Assembly (NCBI RefSeq): GCF_947500795.1
Contig: NZ_CANMTE010000001.1
Span: 1-64,000, forward strand
Source of the DNA: an uncultured Gelidibacter sp.
GTDB lineage: Bacteria > Bacteroidota > Bacteroidia > Flavobacteriales > Flavobacteriaceae
DNA length: 64,000 nucleotides
Reading direction: 5' to 3'
Shown here: in pieces, positions 1-6,785 of the stretch
Layout of the letters: each line of letters opens with the position of its first letter
Position numbering within the stretch: the first letter of the stretch is position 1
Translations under genes and position numbers: made by a program
The notes under the pieces: model-generated
Database searches by the model: none
What the model was told of the DNA's origin: nothing
The model's input: only the letters and a program-made list of their open reading frames with translations

Positions 1-149
1 GATGTGCTAGGCATCGAAGGTAATTGTTTAAGGTGCTTTTGGCTTTGCCATTAATGGAAAAGCTCTGCTCCAATTTGTTCTGGAGTGTGCTGAAACCTGC
101 TACTTCCTCAAAAGCGCGTTCAGCAATGGTTTTACTTTTTTTTAAACAT
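1..149 (-). pseudogene. N-terminal fragment of a tyrosine recombinase, frameshifted, cut by window edge
   Basis: Read on the minus strand, 1-133 encodes KTIAERAFEEVAGFSTLQ, then residues ending in KSTLNNYLRCLAH. This resembles the SAM-like N-terminal core-binding domain of Bacteroidota site-specific recombinases, which I recall as companions of IS91-type transposases. The only nearby ATG (complement of 147-149) is out of frame with this peptide. Removing one base from the run of eight T (136-143) would give M-F-K-K-S-K-T-I-A in frame. Either the gene is broken at this homopolymer, or it is slippage-controlled, or there is a sequencing error. The C-terminal catalytic domain lies outside the window. 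It is not obviously an integron integrase. Confidence 0.55.
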
Positions 150-256
150 GATATTAGATTTAATATTTAGCTACAAATTAATAAATCTATTACATTTACG
201 CTAGGGACATCCGATCTCAGCTATTCAGGCGGGCTTCCGACCGGTAGGGAGGATTC

Positions 257-389
257 GTTCAACATCGGCTTCTATAGCAAATGCGGGCAAAACTGCTAAA
301 ATAAAAGTAATTACACAAAATGAACTAACTGCTAAATGGATAATTAAGTGCTTTGAAATCTCGCACTTGCCATGGCCTATACGTTACCC
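257..389 (+). repeat. attC-like imperfect palindrome A
   Basis: The element runs from a left box GTTCAAC (257-263) to a right box GTTACCC (383-389), about 133 nt. Its arms ATAGCAAATGCGGG (274-287) and, in reverse complement, ATGGCAAGTGCGAG match at 11 of 14 positions. The distance from each AAC to its arm is 10 versus 9 nt, leaving an unpaired base as in integron attC sites. Its right half (AAGTGCT, then ATCTCGCACT and GCC) closely matches the right half of a second element near 3277-3305. The interpretation as a recombination site is inference. Confidence 0.6.
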
Positions 390-589
390 TCAAGCAAAAA
401 GTATCAATTAGACTAAGTCAAAATCTAGTGTAAAGCATGTGACTTTAACTTTGTAAACTATGTGCCTTAACGAACAGCTAAAAAAAATGACCATTACACC
501 AAAAATGTTTCCTTTTCCCAAAAACCATTTCCAATAAAAGATTATCAATGTCTATCAAAACTTTAAAAAGGAATTGCTAATTTTAAATA
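390..589. other. Non-coding leader upstream of arsR
   Basis: No convincing reading frame is seen here. It begins with the putative cassette start TTACCCTCAAG just inside the right core box of the palindrome at 257-389, is AT-rich, and runs into the arsR operator. Confidence 0.5.
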
Positions 590-611
590 TTAATCGTAAT
601 ATTGCGATTAA
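590..611 (+). promoter_or_regulatory. ArsR operator (inverted repeat)
   Basis: Arms TTAATCG (590-596) and CGATTAA (605-611) flank AATATT, forming a 22-bp near-perfect palindrome with a single mismatched pair. It lies 20 bp upstream of the arsR start, where the ArsR repressor would block transcription until arsenite binds. A half-site-like TAAATCGCAATA follows at 963-974, before the next gene. The site is seen directly; binding by the adjacent regulator is inferred. Confidence 0.75.
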
Positions 612-631
612 GCAATGAATAGATATAAAAT

Positions 632-940
632 ATGTACACAGACCATCAAAAAGAAATCGCTTTATTCGCAAAAGTCTTCGGCCATCCTGCCCGAGTAGCT
701 ATTTTACAACAATTGTTTAAAATTGATGCCTGCTATTGCGGGGATTTATCCGAAGAAATTGGACTTGCCCAGCCTACTATATCACAACATTTAAAAGAGT
801 TAAAAACCTTAGGACTAATTAAAGGGACAGTTGAAGGTGTTAAAGTCTGTTATTGTATAGACAGTGAAAACTGGACTAAAATGAAAATGTTAATGCATCA
901 ATTTTTAGATCAGGACATTCCTAAAGCAGATTGTGGCTAA
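632..940 (+). CDS. arsR: ArsR-family arsenite-responsive repressor
   Basis: This 102-residue winged-helix regulator is the expected size for ArsR/SmtB proteins. The segment FGHPARVAILQQL is the family's first helix. DACYCGDLSEEIGLAQPTIS carries a Cys-x-Cys in the position of the metalloid-binding ELCVCDL motif, followed by the DNA-recognition helix (PTISQHLKEL). A further Cys pair (VCYC) and a C-terminal Cys are present. It is first in a four-gene arsenic operon and follows a palindromic operator, so it should repress its own operon and release DNA on binding arsenite or antimonite. Confidence 0.93.
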   Translation: MYTDHQKEIALFAKVFGHPARVAILQQLFKIDACYCGDLSEEIGLAQPTISQHLKELKTLGLIKGTVEGVKVCYCIDSENWTKMKMLMHQFLDQDIPKADCG

Positions 941-993
941 ATTTTTTCATTCAATTCATCGTTAAATCGCAATAAACAAATAAATATAAAGAA

Positions 994-1458
994 ATGAAGT
1001 TATCAAAAATTAAAAACAAATTGAATAAACTGGATAAGATTGCTTTCCAATTACCAAATGGGGAACTAGTACCCAGCCACTTTCACGTAACAGAAGTTGG
1101 AAAAATCACAAAGCATTTCATTGATTGTGGCGGAACCGTGAGAAACGAGGAGGTAGTAAACTTTCAACTTTGGAACGCCAATGACTATGACCATAGATTG
1201 CATCCGGAAAAATTATTAAGCATCATTGAACTATCCGAACGCATTTTAGGGATTGAAGATTTAGATATCGAGGTGGAATATCAAGGCAATACGATTGGGA
1301 AATTCGGCCTTGACTTTGATGGTAAAAACTTTTTGTTGACCAATAAACAAACCGATTGTTTGGCAAAAGATAAATGTGGGATTCCTGAAGAAAAACCAGA
1401 AGCAAAATTATCTGATCTAAAAAATGAATCTTGCACGCCTGGCGGTGGCTGCTGCTAA
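994..1458 (+). CDS. DUF6428 family protein of the arsenic operon
   Basis: This 154-residue soluble protein has no signal peptide and no assigned function. I recognise it as the DUF6428 type that travels with arsR in Bacteroidota. The core has SHFHVTEVGKITKHFIDCGG and a well-ordered alpha/beta pattern. The tail is rich in cysteine (TDCLAKDKCG, then SCTPGGGCC at the extreme C-terminus), which looks like a soft-metal ligand. It starts 53 bp after arsR and ends 23 bp before the arsenate reductase. A role as arsenite carrier or chaperone is speculation from the cysteines and context. Confidence 0.8.
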   Translation: MKLSKIKNKLNKLDKIAFQLPNGELVPSHFHVTEVGKITKHFIDCGGTVRNEEVVNFQLWNANDYDHRLHPEKLLSIIELSERILGIEDLDIEVEYQGNTIGKFGLDFDGKNFLLTNKQTDCLAKDKCGIPEEKPEAKLSDLKNESCTPGGGCC

Positions 1459-1481
1459 AATAATAATTGAATATTAAGAAA

Positions 1482-2114
1482 ATGCCAATAACAAAACCAA
1501 CTTTGTTTTCAGAAATTGAACAAATAATTAAGAGATTAAATCCTCAAACAATTTCAGTTGAACGTAAAGCAATTTTACAGCCGCTAACGGAATTTATTCA
1601 GTCTAAAGTTTCAAGCCATCAAGAAATTAGAATCAACTTTATCTGTACTCACAATTCGCGAAGAAGTCATTTATCACAGGTTTGGGCACAAACCTTAGCT
1701 TATCATTTCAATATCAAAAATGTATTCTGTTATTCAGGTGGTACAGAAAGTACAGCACTTTTTCCAATGGTTGCAGAAACTTTGCAAAATTCGGGTTTTC
1801 AGATTAGAACTATTTCAAAAAACGAGAACCCAATTTACAGCATTAAATATGCGTACAACCAACATCCAATAATCGGATTTTCAAAAAGATTGGATGACGA
1901 TTTTAACCCGAAATCTGAATTTGCTGCAATTATGACTTGTGATTCAGCAAATGAAGCCTGTCCATTTGTTCCAGGTGCTGAAAAACACATTCCGATAACT
2001 TTTGAAGACCCAAAAGTTTTTGACAATACACCACAACAAGCAGTAAAGTATAATGAAAGAAGTCTGCACATTGCAACCGAACTATTTTACATTTTCTCTC
2101 AGATAAACCTTTAA
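1482..2114 (+). CDS. arsC: Arsenate reductase, low-molecular-weight phosphatase type
   Basis: This 210-residue protein would reduce arsenate to arsenite in the cytoplasm. The catalytic P-loop is CTHNSRRS (the Cys-x5-Arg-Ser pattern of LMW protein tyrosine phosphatases). [11 protein letters not shown] supplies the cysteines for the disulfide relay, and the conserved FEDP follows. It is longer than B. subtilis ArsC because of an N-terminal helical extension, as in Bacteroidota homologues. The in-frame TTG at 1467 would add five residues; I chose ATG 1482. It is 23 bp after the DUF6428 gene and 2 bp before acr3, so it is co-transcribed. Thioredoxin versus glutaredoxin coupling cannot be told from sequence. 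Confidence 0.88.
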   Translation: MPITKPTLFSEIEQIIKRLNPQTISVERKAILQPLTEFIQSKVSSHQEIRINFICTHNSRRSHLSQVWAQTLAYHFNIKNVFCYSGGTESTALFPMVAETLQNSGFQIRTISKNENPIYSIKYAYNQHPIIGFSKRLDDDFNPKSEFAAIMTCDSANEACPFVPGAEKHIPITFEDPKVFDNTPQQAVKYNERSLHIATELFYIFSQINL

Positions 2115-2116
2115 AA

Positions 2117-3163
2117 ATGTCAACAAAAAAAATAAGTTTTCTAAATAATTATTTAACGCTATGGATATTTATTGCTATGCTCGTGGGCGTGGGAATCGGA
2201 TATTTCTTCCCATCTTTTCCAAGCATTATTGATTCTATGAGTCGAGGCACCACTAACATTCCCATAGCCATAGGATTAATCTTAATGATGTACCCACCTT
2301 TGGCTAAAGTGAATTATACTCTTCTGCCAAAAGTTTTTAGAAACACTAAAATTCTTTCCATTTCACTTTTTCTAAATTGGATAATTGCTCCCGTTTTAAT
2401 GTTTGTTTTGGCAATTACTTTTTTACGTGATTATCCAGAATATATGGTAGGCGTTATTTTAATCGGATTGGCTCGTTGTATCGCAATGGTTTTGGTTTGG
2501 AACGACCTTGCTGAAGGAGATAGCGAATATGGAGCAGGTTTGGTCGCTTTAAATAGTATTTTCCAAGTTTTTGCCTATAGTTTCTATGCTTGGATTTTTA
2601 TAACGGTTCTTCCACCGTATTTTGGATTTGAAGGAGCTATTGTCGATATCTCAATTGCTACTGTTGCAGAAAGTGTAGCAATCTATTTGGGACTACCCTT
2701 TTTAATGGGAATTTTAAGTAGAGTGATTTTGGTAAGGTTAAAAGGAGAAAAGTGGTACACAGAAAAGTTTATTCCTGCCATTTCACCAATAACGCTAATT
2801 GCGTTATTATTTACCATTGTCATTATGTTCTCGCTCAAAGGAGAGTTAATTGTTGAAATTCCAATGGACGTTTTAATTATTGCAGTTCCTTTAATTGTAT
2901 ATTTTAGTTTAATATTCATCATCAGTTTTTTCTTTACTAAAGCAATGGGAGCTTCATATAAGGAAAATGCAGCCGTCTCATTTACAGCAGCAGGAAATAA
3001 CTTTGAATTGGCTATTGCAGTTGCTATAGCAGTATTTGGACTAAATTCTGGACAAGCTTTTGCAGGAGTGGTGGGCCCATTAGTTGAAGTTCCTGTTCTT
3101 ATCTTTTTAGTTCGAGTTTCATTTTGGTTAAAGAAAAAATATTATCCCAATGAAAGTATATGA
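2117..3163 (+). CDS. acr3: ACR3-family arsenite efflux permease
   Basis: This 348-residue inner-membrane protein has ten predicted hydrophobic segments and exports arsenite. Family hallmarks are visible: [20 protein letters not shown] in the fourth helix region, with the essential Cys, and near the end the conserved block around [17 protein letters not shown] and [10 protein letters not shown]. It begins 2 bp after the arsenate reductase stop and is the last gene of the operon. It would dispose of the arsenite produced by ArsC. No ATPase partner (ArsA) is encoded nearby, which is normal for ACR3. Confidence 0.93.
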   Translation: MSTKKISFLNNYLTLWIFIAMLVGVGIGYFFPSFPSIIDSMSRGTTNIPIAIGLILMMYPPLAKVNYTLLPKVFRNTKILSISLFLNWIIAPVLMFVLAITFLRDYPEYMVGVILIGLARCIAMVLVWNDLAEGDSEYGAGLVALNSIFQVFAYSFYAWIFITVLPPYFGFEGAIVDISIATVAESVAIYLGLPFLMGILSRVILVRLKGEKWYTEKFIPAISPITLIALLFTIVIMFSLKGELIVEIPMDVLIIAVPLIVYFSLIFIISFFFTKAMGASYKENAAVSFTAAGNNFELAIAVAIAVFGLNSGQAFAGVVGPLVEVPVLIFLVRVSFWLKKKYYPNESI

Positions 3164-3914
3164 TGTCATAATAAATAGAAAGAAAGCCAGTGGGTAACAT
3201 TGTATAAGTGTAATGCGGGAGAAAGTGCTAAATTTGAACAAATTGAATACCAACAAACAAAATCCTAAACCGAAAGTGAAGTGCTATTAATCCCGCACTA
3301 CGCCTATGTGTGCCGAGAGTAACGACCGGCTGAAAGTCGTTACGCAAATGTTTATAAGATGGTGGTACCGACCCACCGGTGTTGTCCTACTGGGGAGAGC
3401 ACCAACTAAACGAAGCGATATCACGACTATCATTTTGAAAATAAGAATACTAGGAGTAAACCACCATAAGGTGCTTTGGTAAAGAGCCAAGGTATTGAGC
3501 GTTATGAAAAAGGCTACGCCAAGAGCTGGTCAGGTATGAATAATGGAGATGAATGCAAATGAACCTCTGATGAAGTGTCGAGAAAGTGCAACCCTCTGTC
3601 AAAAGTGTTTGAAGTATGACAAACATTATAAGTCCAGCGGTCACCTGTTTATTGGCTGGGCGGCAGGCGTCATTTAGGAGGCATGACCATTATTTGGGCT
3701 TATTTACGGAACTCGGGAACCTGTGCCAAGATGCAAAGTGAAATGCACAATAGCACAAACTAGAGGCAGAATAGCGATGTTTGGCATAGGGGCGGACTCA
3801 TCCGTAGTAGTGATGAAGTTTCTGTAATGGAAATGGAGCAAAGGGGTGAGCTAATTTGATAGACATACTGCCAACTTGAAAGAGGATGAGCTATTTTTGT
3901 ATATCACTTTAGAA

Positions 3915-3948
3915 GAGCTGTATGATGGGAGACTATCACGTACGGTTC
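3915..3948 (+). ncRNA. Group II intron domain V
   Basis: This is a 34-nt hairpin of canonical size. GAGCTGTA pairs with TACGGTTC across 8 bp with two wobbles. The catalytic triad AGC is at 3916-3918, a GAGA (GNRA) tetraloop at 3930-3933, and the usual two-base bulge before the 3' strand. All catalytic features are intact, so the ribozyme core itself does not look decayed. Confidence 0.85.
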
Positions 3949-3970
3949 CCTGCCCGTCCGGCAGGCGGGT
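3949..3970 (+). repeat. GC-rich hairpin inserted between intron domains V and VI
   Basis: CCTGCC (3949-3954) and GGCAGG (3960-3965) form a GC-rich stem, followed by CGGGT. The joint between domains V and VI is normally only a few nucleotides, so this looks like an inserted short palindrome. Its much higher GC than the surroundings resembles the CCTGCC/GGCAGG intergenic palindromes I recall from flavobacteria. Confidence 0.55.
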
Positions 3971-4081
3971 GTGAGAGGCTCGGGGTGAAACTCCCCTTGC
4001 TTAATCGACACTAAACGTTGTAAGTAATTGACGCAACCATTGCGAATAAAATGCATCTATATTATAAATAAAGTATACATT

Positions 4082-4627
4082 ATGAAAAAATATCTGAAAC
4101 TTATTTCTATTGGAATTTTTATTTCGCTTATAAGTTGTAGCGATTCTAATGACTCCAACACTTCAAACCCAATTCCTTCTAACGATTCCTTTCTCCCAAT
4201 GAGTATAGGGAATTATTGGAAAAATAATGAAGAAAATTTTACTGAAATTAGAGACACATTAAGAATACAAGGGGATTTATACTATGAATTTTATTCATTA
4301 ATTGGTGGAGACGGAGTTAGTATAGAATACTTAAGAATAGATGAAAATCAAAACCTCATAGGTAGCTATCCAAATAATCCAGATTTTAAATATATACATG
4401 CTAAATTTAATGAACAACTTGGAAGTACATTTTGGACTATAAATGACCAATCTGTTAATGATTTTAAAACTACTGTTATAGAAAAAGAAGATTCTTCTAT
4501 AGCTTTTGAATTCCAAAGAGTTTATCATCCCAATGCAAAAGATAAGCACATAGTTAAATATGTAAGAGGATTAGGTTGGAATAATTTTAATGAAATTAAA
4601 ATTGACGAGGATTTATTCAAATTTTAA
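4082..4627 (+). CDS. Small lipoprotein of unknown function
   Basis: This 181-residue exported lipoprotein has signal MKKYLKLISIGIFISLISC with a lipobox ending in Cys-19, followed by a Ser/Asn/Asp-rich linker (SDSNDSNTSNP). The mature part begins LPMSIGNYWK, a motif I have seen in other flavobacterial lipoproteins, and is predicted mostly beta. I do not recognise a function. A longer reading from TTG 4028 is in frame, but the ATG at 4082 places the signal peptide correctly. It sits alone between two attC-like elements, as a single-gene cassette would. Confidence 0.75.
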   Translation: MKKYLKLISIGIFISLISCSDSNDSNTSNPIPSNDSFLPMSIGNYWKNNEENFTEIRDTLRIQGDLYYEFYSLIGGDGVSIEYLRIDENQNLIGSYPNNPDFKYIHAKFNEQLGSTFWTINDQSVNDFKTTVIEKEDSSIAFEFQRVYHPNAKDKHIVKYVRGLGWNNFNEIKIDEDLFKF

Positions 4628-4659
4628 ATAGCCATTCAAATAAATACAAGAATAAAAAC

Positions 4660-4753
4660 TACTTACAATAACTATGGATTCGGCTCGCCGATTACTCCCC
4701 TCGGTTATGAGATCGCTTCGCTAAGTTGGCCAGAGCTGGCTATTGTGTTGACA
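4660..4753 (+). repeat. Possible third attC-like element (C), weak
   Basis: The left end TACTTACAA (4660-4668) is the exact complement of TTGTAAGTA (4018-4026), which begins the cassette-like unit to its left. Terminal arms ACAATA and TATTGT (4741-4746) pair, followed by GTTGACA (4747-4753). The inside is poorly paired but holds smaller palindromes (TCGGC/GCCGA, GCCAG/CTGGC). It is less convincing than the elements at 257 and 3192. The rest of 4628-4899 shows no recognisable gene. Confidence 0.35.
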
Positions 4754-4899
4754 CATCCGGTTGGTTTGCCGAAGGTATAATGATGAACAAGAGATGGACC
4801 ATGGATGCGTTACAGGAATCGGATACATTTTGAATATGTTTGATGAGAATGTCACAATAGATCATAGTGTATGATTATTTATTTGTTCTATAATTTTCC

Positions 4900-6159
4900 T
4901 TACTTTCCGCTCCTCATATTTTTCTGCGTTTCCAATTTATCCTCAAGAATTTTCATATCATCGCTCACCTTTCTGTCTACAATTTTGGCATAATGCTGTG
5001 TGGTTCGGAGTGATTTATGTCCCAACATCTTACTGACCGTTTCAATAGGCACACCATTCGTCAAAGTCACCGTTGTGGCGAAGGTGTGTCGTGCCAAATG
5101 CGTAGTCAATGGTTTGGTTATCCCGCAGAGCATCGCAATCTCTTTTAGATAAGCATTGGATTTCTGATTGCTGAATACGGGAATCAATCGATCGCTTTTA
5201 ATCACTTGCGGATCGTAAGCGTATCGGCTCAGGATTTCCTTTGCAATTGGCAATAATGGAATGCTACTGCGTGTATTAGTTTTGGTGCGTTTGATATTTA
5301 TCCATTGTTTACCATCAATACCGATACTGATGTCGGATGTGGAGAGTTTTTCAACATCCGAGTAGGCGAGACCTGTGTAACAGGAAAATACAAACATGTC
5401 GCGAACCACTTTGAGCCTGTCAAAATGTAATTCTTTATTGTAAAGAATGTCAATTTCTTCGGCATTTAGATATTCTCGCTCAACAGCTTCAAATTGAACT
5501 TTGTAATTATAGAAAGGGTCTCTGTCCATCCATTGATTGGCCAAGGCAATCCGGATGATTTTTTTGAAATTATTGATGTATTTCAATGTGGAATTATGAT
5601 TGCAATTACGAACGGTCTTTAAGAATAATTCAAACCTCTTGATAAAATCGTAATCAATATCCTTAAATCTATAATCCTCTTCCCTAAAGACTTCGTTTAT
5701 AAATTGGGTTACGTGACTATAGCAAGTCCAATAGCGTTTAGCTGTGCTTTTGGAAATGTCCCTACCAATGAGTAGGTCAACTTCTTCGTTGTGTTTTTTA
5801 AATTCTTCTAAAACCAATTTGTTCGGTTTTCCACCAGAATTAAATTCCTGCATGATTCTCGAAGCTGTTATGTACGCTTCATCGTCTTTTAATCTTTGAT
5901 GTATCTTATTGAGTTTAGAGGTTATCATATCCATATATGTGTTAAGCATATCGGCATCGTGATTTCTTCCCATCACTCGTGAGGAACGTTTGTTCCATTG
6001 GTTATCCTCAATTTTTCTATTGATACTCATCTCAGAGCGCTTGCCATTAGCTGTGATTCTTAAATATATATCACATTTATTGCTCTTTTTGCTTCTGCTT
6101 TTTCTAATGAAAAAAGTACTGCTAAACCTGTCTTCCATAATGCTGCTATTAAATTGCAC
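4900..6159 (-). CDS. Tyrosine recombinase (Bacteroidota mobile-element integrase)
   Basis: This 419-residue protein matches site-specific recombinases of Bacteroidota conjugative elements and islands. It has an N-terminal arm-binding-like domain (about 1-100), a SAM-like core-binding domain (about 105-210) and a C-terminal catalytic domain. Box II HLARH (His354, Arg357), GH (His381) and the nucleophile HYAKI (Tyr390) are intact. The first catalytic Arg is replaced by Ala in TGLAYSDV, as in the IntDOT-like group where this Arg is also absent. It is transcribed away from the tmRNA gene 230 bp to its right, the expected arrangement for an element integrated at the ssrA 3' end. Confidence 0.92.
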   Translation of the reverse strand: MQFNSSIMEDRFSSTFFIRKSRSKKSNKCDIYLRITANGKRSEMSINRKIEDNQWNKRSSRVMGRNHDADMLNTYMDMITSKLNKIHQRLKDDEAYITASRIMQEFNSGGKPNKLVLEEFKKHNEEVDLLIGRDISKSTAKRYWTCYSHVTQFINEVFREEDYRFKDIDYDFIKRFELFLKTVRNCNHNSTLKYINNFKKIIRIALANQWMDRDPFYNYKVQFEAVEREYLNAEEIDILYNKELHFDRLKVVRDMFVFSCYTGLAYSDVEKLSTSDISIGIDGKQWINIKRTKTNTRSSIPLLPIAKEILSRYAYDPQVIKSDRLIPVFSNQKSNAYLKEIAMLCGITKPLTTHLARHTFATTVTLTNGVPIETVSKMLGHKSLRTTQHYAKIVDRKVSDDMKILEDKLETQKNMRSGK

Positions 6160-6310
6160 ACTAAATGTACACTAATGACCAATAATATGCAAATTCTGAA
6201 AGGTTTCAAATATCTGAAAAACAGTTAATTATAGTGAATTAGTGTGCAATTTTTAAGTGAGACCTAAGGACACCGAATTGCACACTTTTTAGATGATTTA
6301 GTGTGCAATT
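6152..6310. repeat. Four copies of a 13-bp motif TTAGTGTGCAATT in alternating orientation
   Basis: Copies lie at 6152-6164 (inverted), 6239-6251 (direct), 6276-6288 (inverted, AATTGCACACTTT) and 6298-6310 (direct). The first overlaps the integrase start codon. The location between integrase and tmRNA 3' end suits arm-type integrase binding sites or an autoregulatory operator. The repeats are seen directly; their function is inferred. Confidence 0.75.
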
Positions 6311-6330
6311 ATCTGACATCAAATAAAATG

Positions 6331-6365
6331 AAAAACCCTGTAAATCATATGATTACAGGGTTTTT
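6331..6365 (-). terminator. Rho-independent terminator of ssrA
   Basis: A stem AAAAACCCTGTAA / TTACAGGGTTTTT with an AT-rich loop lies just past the tmRNA 3' end. It has A- and T-runs on both sides, so it could act in either direction. Confidence 0.8.
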
Positions 6366-6388
6366 GTTGGGTTTTGATACCCATTAAG

Positions 6389-6781
6389 TGGAGTCGGAGA
6401 GAATCGAACTCTCGTCCAAACAAGTTACTAAAGGGCCTTCTACACGCTTATTCTTTTCTTGGGTTTTCGATTGCAAGCTGGTTAAAGACAACCCACTTAC
6501 AACTTATCTTCTTTAGTTTCAAGAGCAAATCGAAGCGCTTCACTCTCTATGTCAACATTTACGATGTCTCTGAGCTGACCGCCGCTGACCAGGGCTTTCA
6601 AGAGACATTTAGCTTCCCTACCTAGTAGAGATTAGCAAATCTTACTGTGATTCAGATTATGCAGCTAAAGCGTAGTTATTCTCGCCGTTTAAAAGTTTGA
6701 AATAGTCTTTTACGTGTTTCAATTTCATTACACGACGTGCTTACCGTTCAATAAATCTCGCTGTCAAAACCAGTCGACCCC
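6389..6781 (-). ncRNA. ssrA: tmRNA (transfer-messenger RNA)
   Basis: The 5' end GGGGTCGACTGG (complement of 6770-6781) pairs with CGACTCC near the 3' end to form the acceptor stem. The 3' tRNA-like part contains GTTCGATTCTCTCC, the T-arm. The CCA end is not encoded (genome reads ACTT). The tag reading frame lies at 6658-6686 in complement and encodes GENNYALAA followed by TAA, the tag typical of Bacteroidota. At 393 nt it is the usual size. It rescues stalled ribosomes with SmpB. Its 3' end is a common attachment site for integrative elements, and an integrase gene abuts it here. Confidence 0.95.
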
Positions 6782-6785
6782 AAGT

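Larger units (their letters stand above)
3308..4011 (+). mobile_element. Group II intron without an intron-encoded protein
   Basis: The 5' end GTGTG fits the GUGYG consensus. Next come a strong stem (GTAACGAC with GTCGTTAC, 3319-3343) and a compact domain I-III region with the GGAACTCGGGAACCTGTG block (about 3708-3725). A canonical 34-nt domain V lies at 3915-3948, and a domain VI-like hairpin (GGGGT-gaa-ACTCCCC, about 3982-3996) follows, ending in AC. Only about 125 nt separate the conserved core from domain V, so domain IV holds no reverse transcriptase/maturase gene. Any mobility or assisted splicing would need a maturase supplied in trans. The exact 3' end (4009 or 4011) is uncertain; 4011 best restores the interrupted palindrome. 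Confidence 0.8.
3192..4023 (+). repeat. attC-like palindrome B, split by a group II intron
   Basis: The left box GGGTAAC (3192-3198) precedes arm ATAAGTGTAATGCGGGA (3204-3220). The opposite arm TCCCGCACTACGCCTAT (3291-3307) pairs at 14 of 17 positions. The right arm stops exactly where the intron begins. If the intron ends at 4011, the downstream TAAACGTTG continues the same palindrome in register to a right box GTTGTAA (4017-4023). Without the intron the element is 128 nt, close to the 133 nt of the related element at 257-389. GGGTAAC is the exact complement of that element's right box. Confidence 0.6.

Noticed and set aside
3287-3644. Two minus-strand reading frames inside the intron
   Set aside because: They lie across the structured group II ribozyme and encode nothing recognisable; treated as chance frames.
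4028-4081. N-terminal extension of the lipoprotein from TTG 4028
   Set aside because: It would put 18 residues before the signal peptide; ATG 4082 places signal and lipobox correctly.
4765-4872. Short reading frame ending in MFDENVTIDHSV
   Set aside because: It is only about 37 codons after an in-frame stop, unrecognised, with no supporting start; noted but not called.
4900-6159. Integron integrase for the attC-like sites
   Set aside because: The catalytic domain is of the Bacteroidota IntDOT-like kind, with no visible IntI-specific insertion; it more likely serves the tmRNA-integrated island.
6374-6625. Plus-strand frame of 83 residues
   Set aside because: It lies antisense to the tmRNA gene; the RNA explains the sequence.
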